Below are positions 1 to 7,587 of a stretch of 64,000 bases of DNA, piece by piece. The DNA is from Ferrovibrio sp. GTDB taxonomy: Bacteria; Pseudomonadota; Alphaproteobacteria; Ferrovibrionales; Ferrovibrionaceae. Position numbers and translations under genes: made by a program. Position 1 is the first letter of the stretch, and each line of letters starts with the position of its first letter. The stretch is from contig NZ_JAOZVR010000118.1 in assembly GCF_025869515.1 (NCBI RefSeq), positions 56,779 through 120,778 on the forward strand, given 5' to 3'. A model generated the notes under the pieces. That model ran no database searches. It worked only from the letters and a program-made list of their open reading frames with translations, and was not told the DNA's origin.

Positions 1-107
1 GCCATGCTCAGGGGCAGCAGCACCGTAGCCGCGAACCCCAGGGCAGACAGGAAACGGGAAGCCTTACTTTGAAGGACTGATTTCTCACGCGATTTGAAGG
101 TCAACAT
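1..107 (-). CDS. Secreted protein, N-terminal part only
   Basis: The gene starts with ATG at 107 behind a GAGGAA ribosome binding site and runs off the left edge. The 35 visible residues form a signal peptide: a basic N-region (MLTFKSREK), a hydrophobic core (LGFAATVLLPL) and SMA at the edge of the window. It lies 22 bp downstream of the oxidoreductase gene on the same strand, so the two are probably co-transcribed. A periplasmic solute-binding protein or secreted enzyme would fit the context, but nothing of the mature protein can be seen. Confidence 0.7.
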   Translation of the reverse strand, partial: MLTFKSREKSVLQSKASRFLSALGFAATVLLPLSM

Positions 108-129
108 AGCCAATTCCTCGCTCCTTGTT

Positions 130-1842
130 TTATGCCAATGGCGGTGTCATCGCACTTGCAGCACCGAAAGCTGCAATGTGCTGTTCGATTTTCGACTCCG
201 TCGCAGTTCTCTGCGGCAGCGCCTGCTCAAAACCCCGGCCCCCGCCGGAGATTAGGTCAGCAGCTTTCTCAGCAATCATGATCGTCGGCGCATTGGTGTT
301 GCCGGACGGGATGCTGGGCATGATGGAAGCGTCAACCACGCGAATGTTTTCAAATCCGTGGACCCGCAGACGGGAGTCCACCACGCAGTTGGGACCAGTA
401 CCCATTTTTGCCGTCCCCACGGGATGGAAGGCCGTCGTGGCCGCTTCCCGGATATACGCTTCCCATTCCGCGTCGGACGTCTTGGCGGCGCCAGGCGCAA
501 TCTCTTCGGCGGCGTATTCCCGCATGGCGGGCTGGGCAAACACTTCGCGCATCATCTTCAGCGCTCGTATCTGAGTCTGCATGTCTTCGCTCGCAGTCAG
601 GTAGCGAGGCTCCAGAATAGGCGCTTCAAGCGGATCAGCGGATCGCAGCTTGAGATAGCCGCGGCTTTGCGGCCGGATGGGCCCGACCCGGACAGAGAAA
701 GTATGCTCCTGGTTGGACTTGTAGGGCGGGAACCAGATAGCGGTGTTGCTGGCGCCGACAGGCAAGAAGAACGCCTGGCAATCCGGAGCTTCCAGGCCCG
801 GGCGGGTCGACAGGTAACCACCCGCTTCAATCGGGCTGCTGGCGGCTGGACCCTGACCGAACAGAAACGCTTTCGCGATATTCGCCGTCAGACGGTCAAG
901 CCGGAGGTCGCGAATGAGGCTGACCGGCTGCTTGGTGCGATATGCAAGGCTGACGTCCAGGTGGTCATGCAGGTTCTGACCGACGCCGGGCAAGTCGATT
1001 TCCGGGTCGATGCCAAGCTTCCGCAGGTCATCGGCCGCACCGATGCCAGAGAGCATCAGGATCTGCGGCGAGTTGATGGCCCCGCCCGAGAGCAGGACCT
1101 CACCGTCACACCCGACCCGCTTTACCTGGCTGTCCTGCAGGTATTCGACTTCGGTGGCGCGCCCGCCGCTGGTGACAACCCGCAGCACGACGGCGCCGGT
1201 CTCGACCGAGAGGTTCGGGCGGCTGAGTGCAGGCTTCAGGAAGGCCGTCGCGGTGTTGTGGCGACGACCATCCTTGATGTTGAAGTCGTACCAGCCGAAG
1301 CCTTCCTGGGTATGGCCGTTGAAGTCTTCGTTGCGCGGATATCCTGCCTGGACACCGGACTCCACAAAGGCCCGGAACAGAGGATTGACGGACTTTGCGC
1401 GACTGACAGCCATCGGACCATCGGCGCCATGATAGGGAGTTTCACCGCCATGGTAGGATTCCGAACGGCGGAAATACGGCAGGACGTCCTCGTAGGACCA
1501 ACCTTCGTTGCCTTCCTGCGCCCACTGGTCGTAGTCCATGCGCGCGCCACGAATGTAGACCATACCGTTGAAAATGAATGAGCCACCGACCATTTTTCCG
1601 CGCGGCCAGAAAATCCGGCGACCGTTGAGCTGTTCCTGCGGTTCAGTGAAGTAGAACCAGTTGTTGGCCAGGCGGCGGTACATGCGCCCGACCATCATTG
1701 GCAGGTTATAGAATGGATTGCGGGCCGGAGTGCCCGCTTCGAGCAGCAGCACGCTTGCATTGCCGTGAGCACTCAGGCGGTTGGCCAGCACGCAGCCAGC
1801 GGATCCCGCTCCCACGATAATGTAATCGAAACTGCGCTTCAC
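130..1842 (-). CDS. GMC family FAD-dependent oxidoreductase (choline/alcohol dehydrogenase-like)
   Basis: A full-length 570-aa glucose-methanol-choline oxidoreductase. The N-terminus carries the FAD-binding dinucleotide fold (IIVGAGSAGCVLANRLS). The second GMC signature (GAINSPQILMLSGIG) lies mid-protein and the catalytic-histidine region (FHPVGTAKMG) near the C-terminus. The family oxidises alcohols with electron transfer to O2 or a respiratory acceptor; the substrate is not predictable here. The start is GTG at 1842 behind a strong GGGGAGG site. A tail of about 35 residues follows the usual family end. It is followed by a secreted-protein gene and lies downstream of an IclR-type operator, which suggests an inducible catabolic operon. 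Confidence 0.93.
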   Translation of the reverse strand: MKRSFDYIIVGAGSAGCVLANRLSAHGNASVLLLEAGTPARNPFYNLPMMVGRMYRRLANNWFYFTEPQEQLNGRRIFWPRGKMVGGSFIFNGMVYIRGARMDYDQWAQEGNEGWSYEDVLPYFRRSESYHGGETPYHGADGPMAVSRAKSVNPLFRAFVESGVQAGYPRNEDFNGHTQEGFGWYDFNIKDGRRHNTATAFLKPALSRPNLSVETGAVVLRVVTSGGRATEVEYLQDSQVKRVGCDGEVLLSGGAINSPQILMLSGIGAADDLRKLGIDPEIDLPGVGQNLHDHLDVSLAYRTKQPVSLIRDLRLDRLTANIAKAFLFGQGPAASSPIEAGGYLSTRPGLEAPDCQAFFLPVGASNTAIWFPPYKSNQEHTFSVRVGPIRPQSRGYLKLRSADPLEAPILEPRYLTASEDMQTQIRALKMMREVFAQPAMREYAAEEIAPGAAKTSDAEWEAYIREAATTAFHPVGTAKMGTGPNCVVDSRLRVHGFENIRVVDASIMPSIPSGNTNAPTIMIAEKAADLISGGGRGFEQALPQRTATESKIEQHIAAFGAASAMTPPLA

Positions 1843-2296
1843 AATTGCCTCCCCTAATCCCGTTCAGCAAGCCCCAAACCTGCCGTTCACCTGACGTCGC
1901 GTGCCCTCCGCGGATTACCGCTTGCCGTTTTCTCCATACGCAGGCGCAACCGGATCAATGACGGTGTCGCTCAATACGGCTTGGAGGGCGTGAGCCCAAA
2001 AGCGCTGCAGAAACGCGAAAAACGCTGGCATCGCTCACCCTCCCTTTGTCATGTTTCCGATTATCGGAAATCATTTCCGATATTTGGATGTTAAAAGGAC
2101 CGTCACGGTGTTGTCAACATTGAAAGTTGCGCCACTGGTTGCGCCTTTCCCGGCATGCAAAAACCGCTCGGACGAAAACCTTCCAAGCTACGTGCAGCGT
2201 TATGATTTTTTGGAATCTCTAATGCCGATGTGACGATGAGCGATGCTCAATCATCGGTCAGTCGCACGACAACCATTGGCAGAGTGATTGCAGACT
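1843..2296. other. Intergenic region between oxidoreductase and IclR genes
   Basis: This 454-bp stretch holds no convincing gene; a 60-codon plus-strand reading frame at 2051 overlaps the operator and resembles nothing known. It contains the palindromic operator at 2054-2081 and presumably the promoter of the oxidoreductase operon. Confidence 0.6.
2054..2081. promoter_or_regulatory. Triple half-site operator, IclR type
   Basis: Three copies of the half-site TTTCCGAT/ATCGGAAA lie in alternating orientation. The right-hand pair forms a perfect 19-bp palindrome (ATCGGAAAT, centre C at 2072, ATTTCCGAT); the left pair forms a 17-bp palindrome centred at 2062. The core GGAAATCATTTCC matches the consensus established for Escherichia coli IclR (TGGAAATNATTTCCA). 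It lies about 210 bp upstream of the oxidoreductase start and downstream of the iclR-like gene, so that regulator is the obvious candidate ligand. Confidence 0.75.
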
Positions 2297-3091
2297 TTAG
2301 AATGCGCGAGATAGTCCCTGCACCGCATCGCGCAGGCGTTCGCCAAGCTTCTTGATTCGATTCTGGTCATACCGGGACTTGATTGCGCCCACGCTGATGG
2401 CGGCGATTGCCTCACCCGAAGGGGACAGAATCGCCGCACCAACTGCGACTACGTGGTCGAACAAATCACCGTCGCTGACAGCATACCCTTGAGTACGCAC
2501 TTTGCGGATTTGCCGCATGATTACAGTGGGATCGGTCACCGTTTTAGGCGTCACTTGCGTCAGAGATCCCCTCAGATATCGCTCGATAAAAGCGTCATTT
2601 GAGTTGGCCAACATTGCGAATGGCCCGGCGCCGCAATGGAGTGGCCAGCGCGTACCGATTTGCGTTCCTGTCGTTGTGATGGGATAGACACCTTCGACCC
2701 GGTCAATGCACAGCGCGATATCGCCATCCCTTACATACAGAAGGGCAACGTCTTCGGTTTCGCGTGTGATTTCCGCCAGAAAATGGGCGGTGCGCTTCGA
2801 TATAGGGTTCTGGTTCTGCGCCGACCGGGCCATCTGCACGACCGAGGAGCTCAGCCGGTAGCGGCCAGTGTCCGTGTCCTTGTCCAGCATCTGCTCATGC
2901 ACCAGGGTGTGCAGGAGGCGGTGGCAAACCGTCGTGGATTCTTCGGCTGCGGCCGCGATTTGCTTGAGGTTCAGGCCACTATCCGCAGCGGAGATCAGCC
3001 GCAGGATTCGCATTGCTTTCCTGACGGAAAGATTGACCTCGCCGACCGGTTCCCCGGCCTTCGCTTCTGGTTTCTGACTGCTCTTTTTCAA
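2297..3091 (-). CDS. IclR family transcriptional regulator
   Basis: A 264-aa protein with an N-terminal winged helix-turn-helix (about residues 20-90, from SVRKAMRILRLIS through TTVCHRLLHTL to RYRLSSSV) and a C-terminal IclR effector domain of GAF-like fold, including the typical IGTRWPLHCGAGPFAMLA stretch. IclR regulators act as dimers or tetramers on catabolic promoters and bind small carboxylates. The start is uncertain: the frame opens with TTG at 3091 without a clear ribosome binding site. It sits between the oxidoreductase operon and the divergent CocE-type hydrolase and probably controls both. Confidence 0.92.
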   Translation of the reverse strand: MKKSSQKPEAKAGEPVGEVNLSVRKAMRILRLISAADSGLNLKQIAAAAEESTTVCHRLLHTLVHEQMLDKDTDTGRYRLSSSVVQMARSAQNQNPISKRTAHFLAEITRETEDVALLYVRDGDIALCIDRVEGVYPITTTGTQIGTRWPLHCGAGPFAMLANSNDAFIERYLRGSLTQVTPKTVTDPTVIMRQIRKVRTQGYAVSDGDLFDHVVAVGAAILSPSGEAIAAISVGAIKSRYDQNRIKKLGERLRDAVQGLSRAF

Positions 3092-3497
3092 AAGGCACCA
3101 TCTTCTTGGGCCGCCGTCGTACGGTTATGGCCTCGTCAGAACGTTGAATGGACAGAATACAGTACAAAGGCGGACCGGTAAACAAACCGTCCCGCCAGTT
3201 TGACGCCCGGTCCCTGCATTCTCATGACCGCGTCCCTGCTGCTGAGCACTGGCTTTCCATGTCCAAATAGATGAGTTCCGATGCCCGCCCGACTAACGCT
3301 CCCCCTCATGTATTTGTGCTGGCATTCGTCTACCGGAGGCTACTGCAACTTTGCACGCGTTGCATGACAGAAAAGATTTTTGCTCTGGCGCACCTCCCCT
3401 GTTTAGGAGTAAGTGCGTGGCCCACTTGGTTGAGAAATCGTCAGACTCGTGAGTCGGAAAATCTGCGACCAGTACTCTTGGACCTTATGGGAATTGC
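3092..3497. other. Divergent intergenic region (IclR / CocE hydrolase)
   Basis: 406 bp without a convincing gene, expected to carry divergent promoters. Visible elements are a short perfect inverted repeat GACTC-GT-GAGTC (3444-3455) and an adjoining TCGGAAA half-site (3454-3460) resembling the IclR-type half-site at 2054-2081. Confidence 0.5.
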
Positions 3498-5351
3498 GTG
3501 GACACAATGGCTCTCTCGACGCAGACACTGCCTGCCTGGCAGATTTCACCGGCAGACTATCTTGCAAAGCGCGACGTTCAGTACAGGCTTGAAGCGCCAG
3601 CTTCCTGCTATGTGCCGATGGCTGATGGTTGCAAGCTCGCCATAGACGTCTATGTGCCGCAGCGCGCGGATGGCGATGACAGGTCTGAACGTTTTCCCAC
3701 TTTGGTATTCTTCACGCCCTACTATCGTCGCTTCAAGATGCACTCCGGCGCGAAGGGCGAGCCCAATCCGAACACGGGAAAATTCAGAGACTTCTTTGTC
3801 CCGCGCGGTTATGCCGTCGTCGTGGTCGACGTCCGGGGTACCGGCGCCAGCTTCGGCACCCGTGACAGCTTCCGCTCACCGCGCGAGCGCGCTGATAGCA
3901 AGCAGATTGTCGATTGGGTCGTGGCGCAAGCCTGGTCAGACGGCCAGGTTGGGTCGACCGGCGTTTCGTATCTGGGCGCCGCAGCCGACTTCCTTGCCAG
4001 CACCGGCCATCCGGCGGTCAAGGCAATCGCGCCGCTATTTTCCGTTTGGGATACGTATGCAGACAACTACTTCCCGGGTGGCATCCAGATTAAATCGCTG
4101 ACCGCCATCTATGATGACCTGATGATTGGACTCGATCATGATCGGCGCGACCTGCTCAAGAACTTCTCCTACTTCGCCAATCCGGATTTCGAAGGTCCTC
4201 AGCCGGTCGACGAAGATCCTGATAGCAGCCTGCTCGCCAAGGCAATCTACGAGCATCTCGGAAACTTCCGACAGACCGACTTCATGGCGGAATTCCGTTT
4301 CCGTGAAGAAGCCCTGCCATATGACCCTTCGTTCAGTTCAGCGACTATCAGCCCGTATTCCGTGTCTGATGGCGTGTCCCCGAATGTTGCCATCCTTTCC
4401 GTGTCCGGCTGGTGCGATGGCGCGGGTTACATGAATGGTGCAGTGGCCCGCTTCCTCACCCTGAAGGACAATCCGCGCCATCTCCTGCTTGGTCCCTGGG
4501 ACCATGGCGCCCGCATCGACATGTCACCCTGGCGCAAGGCGGTTGAGCCGAGCTTCCCTTTGCTCGCCGAGATCCTCAGGTTCTTCGATACTTACCTTCT
4601 GGGCAGGGACACTGGCCTGCGTAGTGAAGCGCCTATCCACTATTTCTCAATGCACGCCGAACATTGGCGGTCCGCCACCAACTGGCCGCCAGCTGAGGGC
4701 GACAAAACGCTGTTCCTCTCCCCCGGTGTGTTGAACGATGAGCCAGGTACTGACAAAGACATCGCTGAGTACAAGGTCGACTTCGCAATCGGCAGTGGCC
4801 ACAACACCCGCTACGAACGCATCGCAGGCGTCGACAGCCGCGAGTACTACACGGATTGGCAGGGTCGAACCGACAAGATGCTGTCGTTCACCTCAGAAAA
4901 TCTCCCGCAATCGTTGGAGATTGCCGGTCACGGCATCGTGGATTTCTGGCTCGCCTCAAGCGAAGCCGACGCGGCGATATATGCTTACCTGACGGAAATC
5001 GAGGCCGACGGAACCGAGCGCTACGTGACCGAAGGATTGCTCCGCGCTCTCCATCGGAAGGAAGCCGACCCGCCGAACACCTATCGGGCCGCCTGGCCTT
5101 TCCGCACCTACAGGCGTTCTGATGCTGCTCCGATGGTGCCTGAGCAGTTCGAGCATATGCGCATTCCGCTGCTGCCCGTCGGGTGGCGCTTCAGCGCTGG
5201 CAGCCGAATCCGACTGTCCTTTGCAGGCGCGGATGCCGATCATTGTGGCCAGGTGCCGCATGGTCGGCCGCCGAAGCTTCAGATTGCGTTGGGCAAGGAT
5301 AGGTCGTCGAAGCTCATCCTTCCCGTCACCGCCGTGGGCGGCTCGGACTAG
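3498..5351 (+). CDS. CocE/NonD family alpha/beta hydrolase
   Basis: A 617-aa serine hydrolase of the CocE/X-Pro dipeptidyl-peptidase (Peptidase_S15) group. The nucleophile elbow is G-V-S157-Y-L-G; an N-terminal alpha/beta-hydrolase domain is followed by a C-terminal PepX-type jelly-roll (from about residue 400). Relatives hydrolyse esters or amides such as cocaine and glutaryl-7-ACA. There is no signal peptide, so it should act in the cytoplasm. The start shown is GTG at 3498; ATG at 3507 is an alternative. It is divergent from the IclR gene and probably belongs to the same catabolic set. Confidence 0.92.
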   Translation: MDTMALSTQTLPAWQISPADYLAKRDVQYRLEAPASCYVPMADGCKLAIDVYVPQRADGDDRSERFPTLVFFTPYYRRFKMHSGAKGEPNPNTGKFRDFFVPRGYAVVVVDVRGTGASFGTRDSFRSPRERADSKQIVDWVVAQAWSDGQVGSTGVSYLGAAADFLASTGHPAVKAIAPLFSVWDTYADNYFPGGIQIKSLTAIYDDLMIGLDHDRRDLLKNFSYFANPDFEGPQPVDEDPDSSLLAKAIYEHLGNFRQTDFMAEFRFREEALPYDPSFSSATISPYSVSDGVSPNVAILSVSGWCDGAGYMNGAVARFLTLKDNPRHLLLGPWDHGARIDMSPWRKAVEPSFPLLAEILRFFDTYLLGRDTGLRSEAPIHYFSMHAEHWRSATNWPPAEGDKTLFLSPGVLNDEPGTDKDIAEYKVDFAIGSGHNTRYERIAGVDSREYYTDWQGRTDKMLSFTSENLPQSLEIAGHGIVDFWLASSEADAAIYAYLTEIEADGTERYVTEGLLRALHRKEADPPNTYRAAWPFRTYRRSDAAPMVPEQFEHMRIPLLPVGWRFSAGSRIRLSFAGADADHCGQVPHGRPPKLQIALGKDRSSKLILPVTAVGGSD

Positions 5352-5763
5352 CACTCGCCAAGCGCAGGCAACGTTTGGTCGTCCGTGACGATGTTCTGGA
5401 TGCCGCGAGCCGCAGGGCCAACGAGATTCGGGCCTACAGACATGTCCGTCCGGGCCACCAAGGATGCCGTCCCGCGACGGGCTACAATCCCCACTTGCCG
5501 CGACAATGTCTGAATGGTGGGAATACCCGGCCAAGAAAAAATGCTGACATCTGATGACGGCAAGGAGGGCCGTATATCTTCGCGGAGAAGCAGCAGCCGA
5601 ACAGGAAGGCCGCTAAGCCGGTCAACTGGATTGCTCGTTACGTGCCGGTAAACTGCAGAAATCGGCATGGGCCTACGCCGGGGTAACATTGCGCTTTTGC
5701 GCGCGAGTGCGCTGCCGCGAAGTAAGCAATCAGTTAGTGATGCCCGCCTACAAATATACTCTC
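5352..5763. other. Intergenic region at the left margin of the island
   Basis: 412 bp with no gene that can be supported. A 113-codon minus-strand frame (5348-5689) has no ribosome binding site and no recognisable domain and runs into the end of the hydrolase gene. The stretch lies where the missing rest of the FMN reductase gene would be expected, so it may be foreign or deletion-joined DNA. Confidence 0.5.
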
Positions 5764-5928
5764 CTAATCCTTGTCGTAGTCATAGCTGTAGAATGGCAGG
5801 TCTTTGAACATGATTTCGGTCATGGCCAAATCTGACGGCGCCAGCTTGGCCAGAGCTCCAGCCAGCTTCCGGTTAATGGATTCTTTGGCCAGGCTGCCAA
5901 TGATGTAGCCGACGGTGTATTTCGCCAT
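5764..5928 (-). pseudogene. Truncated NADPH-dependent FMN reductase (N-terminal 54 aa)
   Basis: ATG at 5928, preceded by GGGAGGA, opens a 54-aa frame that reads as the start of the NAD(P)H-dependent FMN/quinone reductase family: VGYIIGSLAKESINRKLAGA followed by LAKLAP and DLPFYSYDYD. In intact members the flavodoxin fold continues for another 120-130 residues, including the PEYN motif. Here a stop codon follows directly after DYDKD, and the downstream DNA does not encode the remainder in any frame that I recognise. Promoter region and ribosome binding site look intact, so a short peptide may still be made. Confidence 0.75.
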
Positions 5929-5938
5929 GATGGTCCTC

Positions 5939-5961
5939 CCGGGTTGATAAACTAAACCCGG
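5939..5961. promoter_or_regulatory. Inverted repeat upstream of the reductase fragment
   Basis: CCGGGTT and AACCCGG (7-bp arms, 9-nt spacer) lie just upstream of the FMN reductase fragment and overlap the approach to its ribosome binding site. This would suit an operator or a 5'-leader hairpin that survived truncation of the gene. Confidence 0.4.
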
Positions 5962-6005
5962 TGTAGACGGTCAAGTTCCCGGCCAGTTTCAGAGGGCTGT
6001 TTTAA

Positions 6006-6167
6006 ATGTGCAATCTCTACAGCTTCACCAAAGGCCCAGGCGCCATCCATGAATTCCTGGATGTCGTGACAAATGTTGCAGGCAACATGCAGCCCCAGCC
6101 CGGCATCTTCCCTGATTGTTTGGTGCCTATCGTCAGGAACACGCCAGTTCGCGGACGGACGGCATGA
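6006..6167 (+). pseudogene. Truncated SRAP/YedK-type protein (N-terminal 53 aa)
   Basis: ATG at 6006 opens a 53-aa frame starting MCNLYSFTKG, the hallmark N-terminus of SOS-response-associated peptidases (YedK/HMCES), with the catalytic Cys2 that forms the DNA-protein crosslink at abasic sites. The family's PGIFPD and PIVRN segments follow. After PIVRN the match ends and the frame stops ten residues later, whereas intact proteins are about 200-250 aa. The lost part contains the rest of the active site, so the fragment cannot be a working HMCES-type protein. The break point near 6140 is a good candidate for an island or deletion junction. Confidence 0.78.
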
Positions 6168-6177
6168 GTTTGCTCTT

Positions 6178-7044
6178 CTAAGGGCGCACGCCTATACCCT
6201 TGTACCAAGCGTCTTCCAGGTCGCGCTTCGAACAGCGGAATCGTTCATATCCAACGCCGAACTTCTTGAGCAGCGAATGGACTTCTTGTTCGATTTCATG
6301 CGCCCTATTCAGGTTCTGCCATTTCTCCGTGTACTCCAGCTTCCAGTCCTCTCCAGTAACTTCGACCGGTACGTGTTTGTTGATTTCTGCGCATCGGGAC
6401 TTCGGATCTATGGCTCGCCCAACCTTCCACAGGTCATGTTTCCCGTACTTCAATACGTAGGTATATGCCGGAACTGACGCATCATGCGTAACCTCACCCG
6501 ACCAGCTTGATGGTGGCGGCCCCGGCCGGGTTTTTCGTCCAGCAAGAAGGTCGTCGAGTTTACCGAGTCGTCTGCGAATTTCGTTTTCCGGGAGTGGGTG
6601 CTCACGCCAGTTCAGCCCCAGCACAAGCTCCTTGTGCGGGCTGAGGACTTCTACTGCCGAGTAAGTGGCAGAGTACGTTAGCTGCGGCATCACGTCGGTC
6701 AACAATGGCCTGTCGACCGCCTCCCAGGCCTTGGTCATCAACAGGGCCTTTGGCCATTTAAATATGCCAGTGTGGTCGCCGTACGGCTCCCAGTTGCCAG
6801 GTTCCGTGTCTTCGCGGCGGACTACAGTGAGGGTGTCAACCGGTACTCGGCCTATCTCGGCCATTCCGAGAATACGCCCCTGGTCTGCCTCGTCGGCATT
6901 CTCGTTTTTGGTGGCGACAAAAATGATGCGATCGCCGACATCGCTGTCATCGAGCAAATTCTGGCGATACCCCTCTGCATTGAAGGTAATCACCGGCCAG
7001 GTCGTCGGGTCAAAGCCCCAGATACGAGTAGCGAAGAGCTTCAT
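6178..7044 (-). CDS. EVE-like domain / GIY-YIG (T5orf172-type) nuclease fusion
   Basis: A 288-aa two-part protein. Residues 1-115 resemble the EVE/PUA-like fold (ILGMAEIGRV, KWPKALLMTKAWEAV), a family that includes readers of modified bases. A Pro-rich linker at about 165-185 leads to a C-terminal GIY-YIG-superfamily domain of the T5orf172/MUG113 kind: YTYVLKYG (194-201), KVGR (207-210), the DPKSR turn, and the acidic AHEIEQEVH helix (248-256). Such fusions suggest a modification-dependent nuclease; that is inference. It follows a small winged-helix gene with a 4-bp ATGA overlap, so the two are translationally coupled. Confidence 0.7.
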   Translation of the reverse strand: MKLFATRIWGFDPTTWPVITFNAEGYRQNLLDDSDVGDRIIFVATKNENADEADQGRILGMAEIGRVPVDTLTVVRREDTEPGNWEPYGDHTGIFKWPKALLMTKAWEAVDRPLLTDVMPQLTYSATYSAVEVLSPHKELVLGLNWREHPLPENEIRRRLGKLDDLLAGRKTRPGPPPSSWSGEVTHDASVPAYTYVLKYGKHDLWKVGRAIDPKSRCAEINKHVPVEVTGEDWKLEYTEKWQNLNRAHEIEQEVHSLLKKFGVGYERFRCSKRDLEDAWYKGIGVRP

Positions 7045-7379
7045 TGTCTGCCCTTCAGCCGGTAGACATCGCTCTCAGGACGCCGAAGGATTCCTTCGCA
7101 GGCGCGACGCCCCTCGATGACCTCGACGCCTTCGATAATCAGGCGGATTATCCAGAGACCGTCCATTTCATCTAGTTCGACCAGACCCTGCTCCTTCAGG
7201 AATATAAAATCCTGCCGAAGCTCTTCGTGAGCGCACCCGAAGCCCTTTTCCTGGACGATGTCTTGGATGATGGGGAGGTTGGCGAACCTCGAACTCAAGT
7301 CATACAGGACACACAAAACAGCCGTCCGACGATGTTTCGCCACGGTCTCGGCTAGAAAGTTTCTATTGTGCAATGTCAT
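7041..7379 (-). CDS. Small winged-helix protein (VpaChn25_0724-like)
   Basis: A 112-aa protein resembling the small winged-helix proteins of Mu-like phages (VpaChn25_0724 family): a helix-turn-helix region (LPIIQDIVQEKGFGCAHEEL), then FLKEQGLVELDEMDGLWIIRLIIEGVEVIEGR, where the last strands form the wing. ATG at 7379 is chosen because GAAGGA lies at the right distance; a longer frame to 7421 lacks such a site. Its stop overlaps the start of the EVE/GIY-YIG gene. It could be a DNA-binding partner or the repressor of this operon. Confidence 0.6.
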   Translation of the reverse strand: MTLHNRNFLAETVAKHRRTAVLCVLYDLSSRFANLPIIQDIVQEKGFGCAHEELRQDFIFLKEQGLVELDEMDGLWIIRLIIEGVEVIEGRRACEGILRRPESDVYRLKGRQ

Positions 7380-7479
7380 TCGATTCGGTCCTTCATCTGC
7401 GAAGGATGATACCACGGACATAGATTCACGATTCTTGACGCGGTTTTACCGGCGTTCGAAAGTTGAATGGGTGGGTTAA

Positions 7480-7493
7480 ATTGTGAATACAAT
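7480..7493. promoter_or_regulatory. Short palindrome in divergent promoter region
   Basis: ATTGT-GAAT-ACAAT is a perfect inverted repeat about midway between the divergent winged-helix gene (start 7379) and the STAND gene (start 7588). The AT-rich setting suits a promoter/operator. No binding protein can be assigned. Confidence 0.35.
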
Positions 7494-7587
7494 AGTGTGC
7501 AAGGCTACGGTAGATGCCCGAGACGGCCGATGATCAGTCAACAAATTATTTCGGCTACGTTCATCACGTATATTGGGGAAGTTTTCG

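Noticed and set aside
5348..5689. 113-codon minus-strand reading frame
   Set aside because: No ribosome binding site, no recognisable domain, and it runs into the end of the hydrolase gene; probably a chance frame, though a degraded remnant cannot be excluded.
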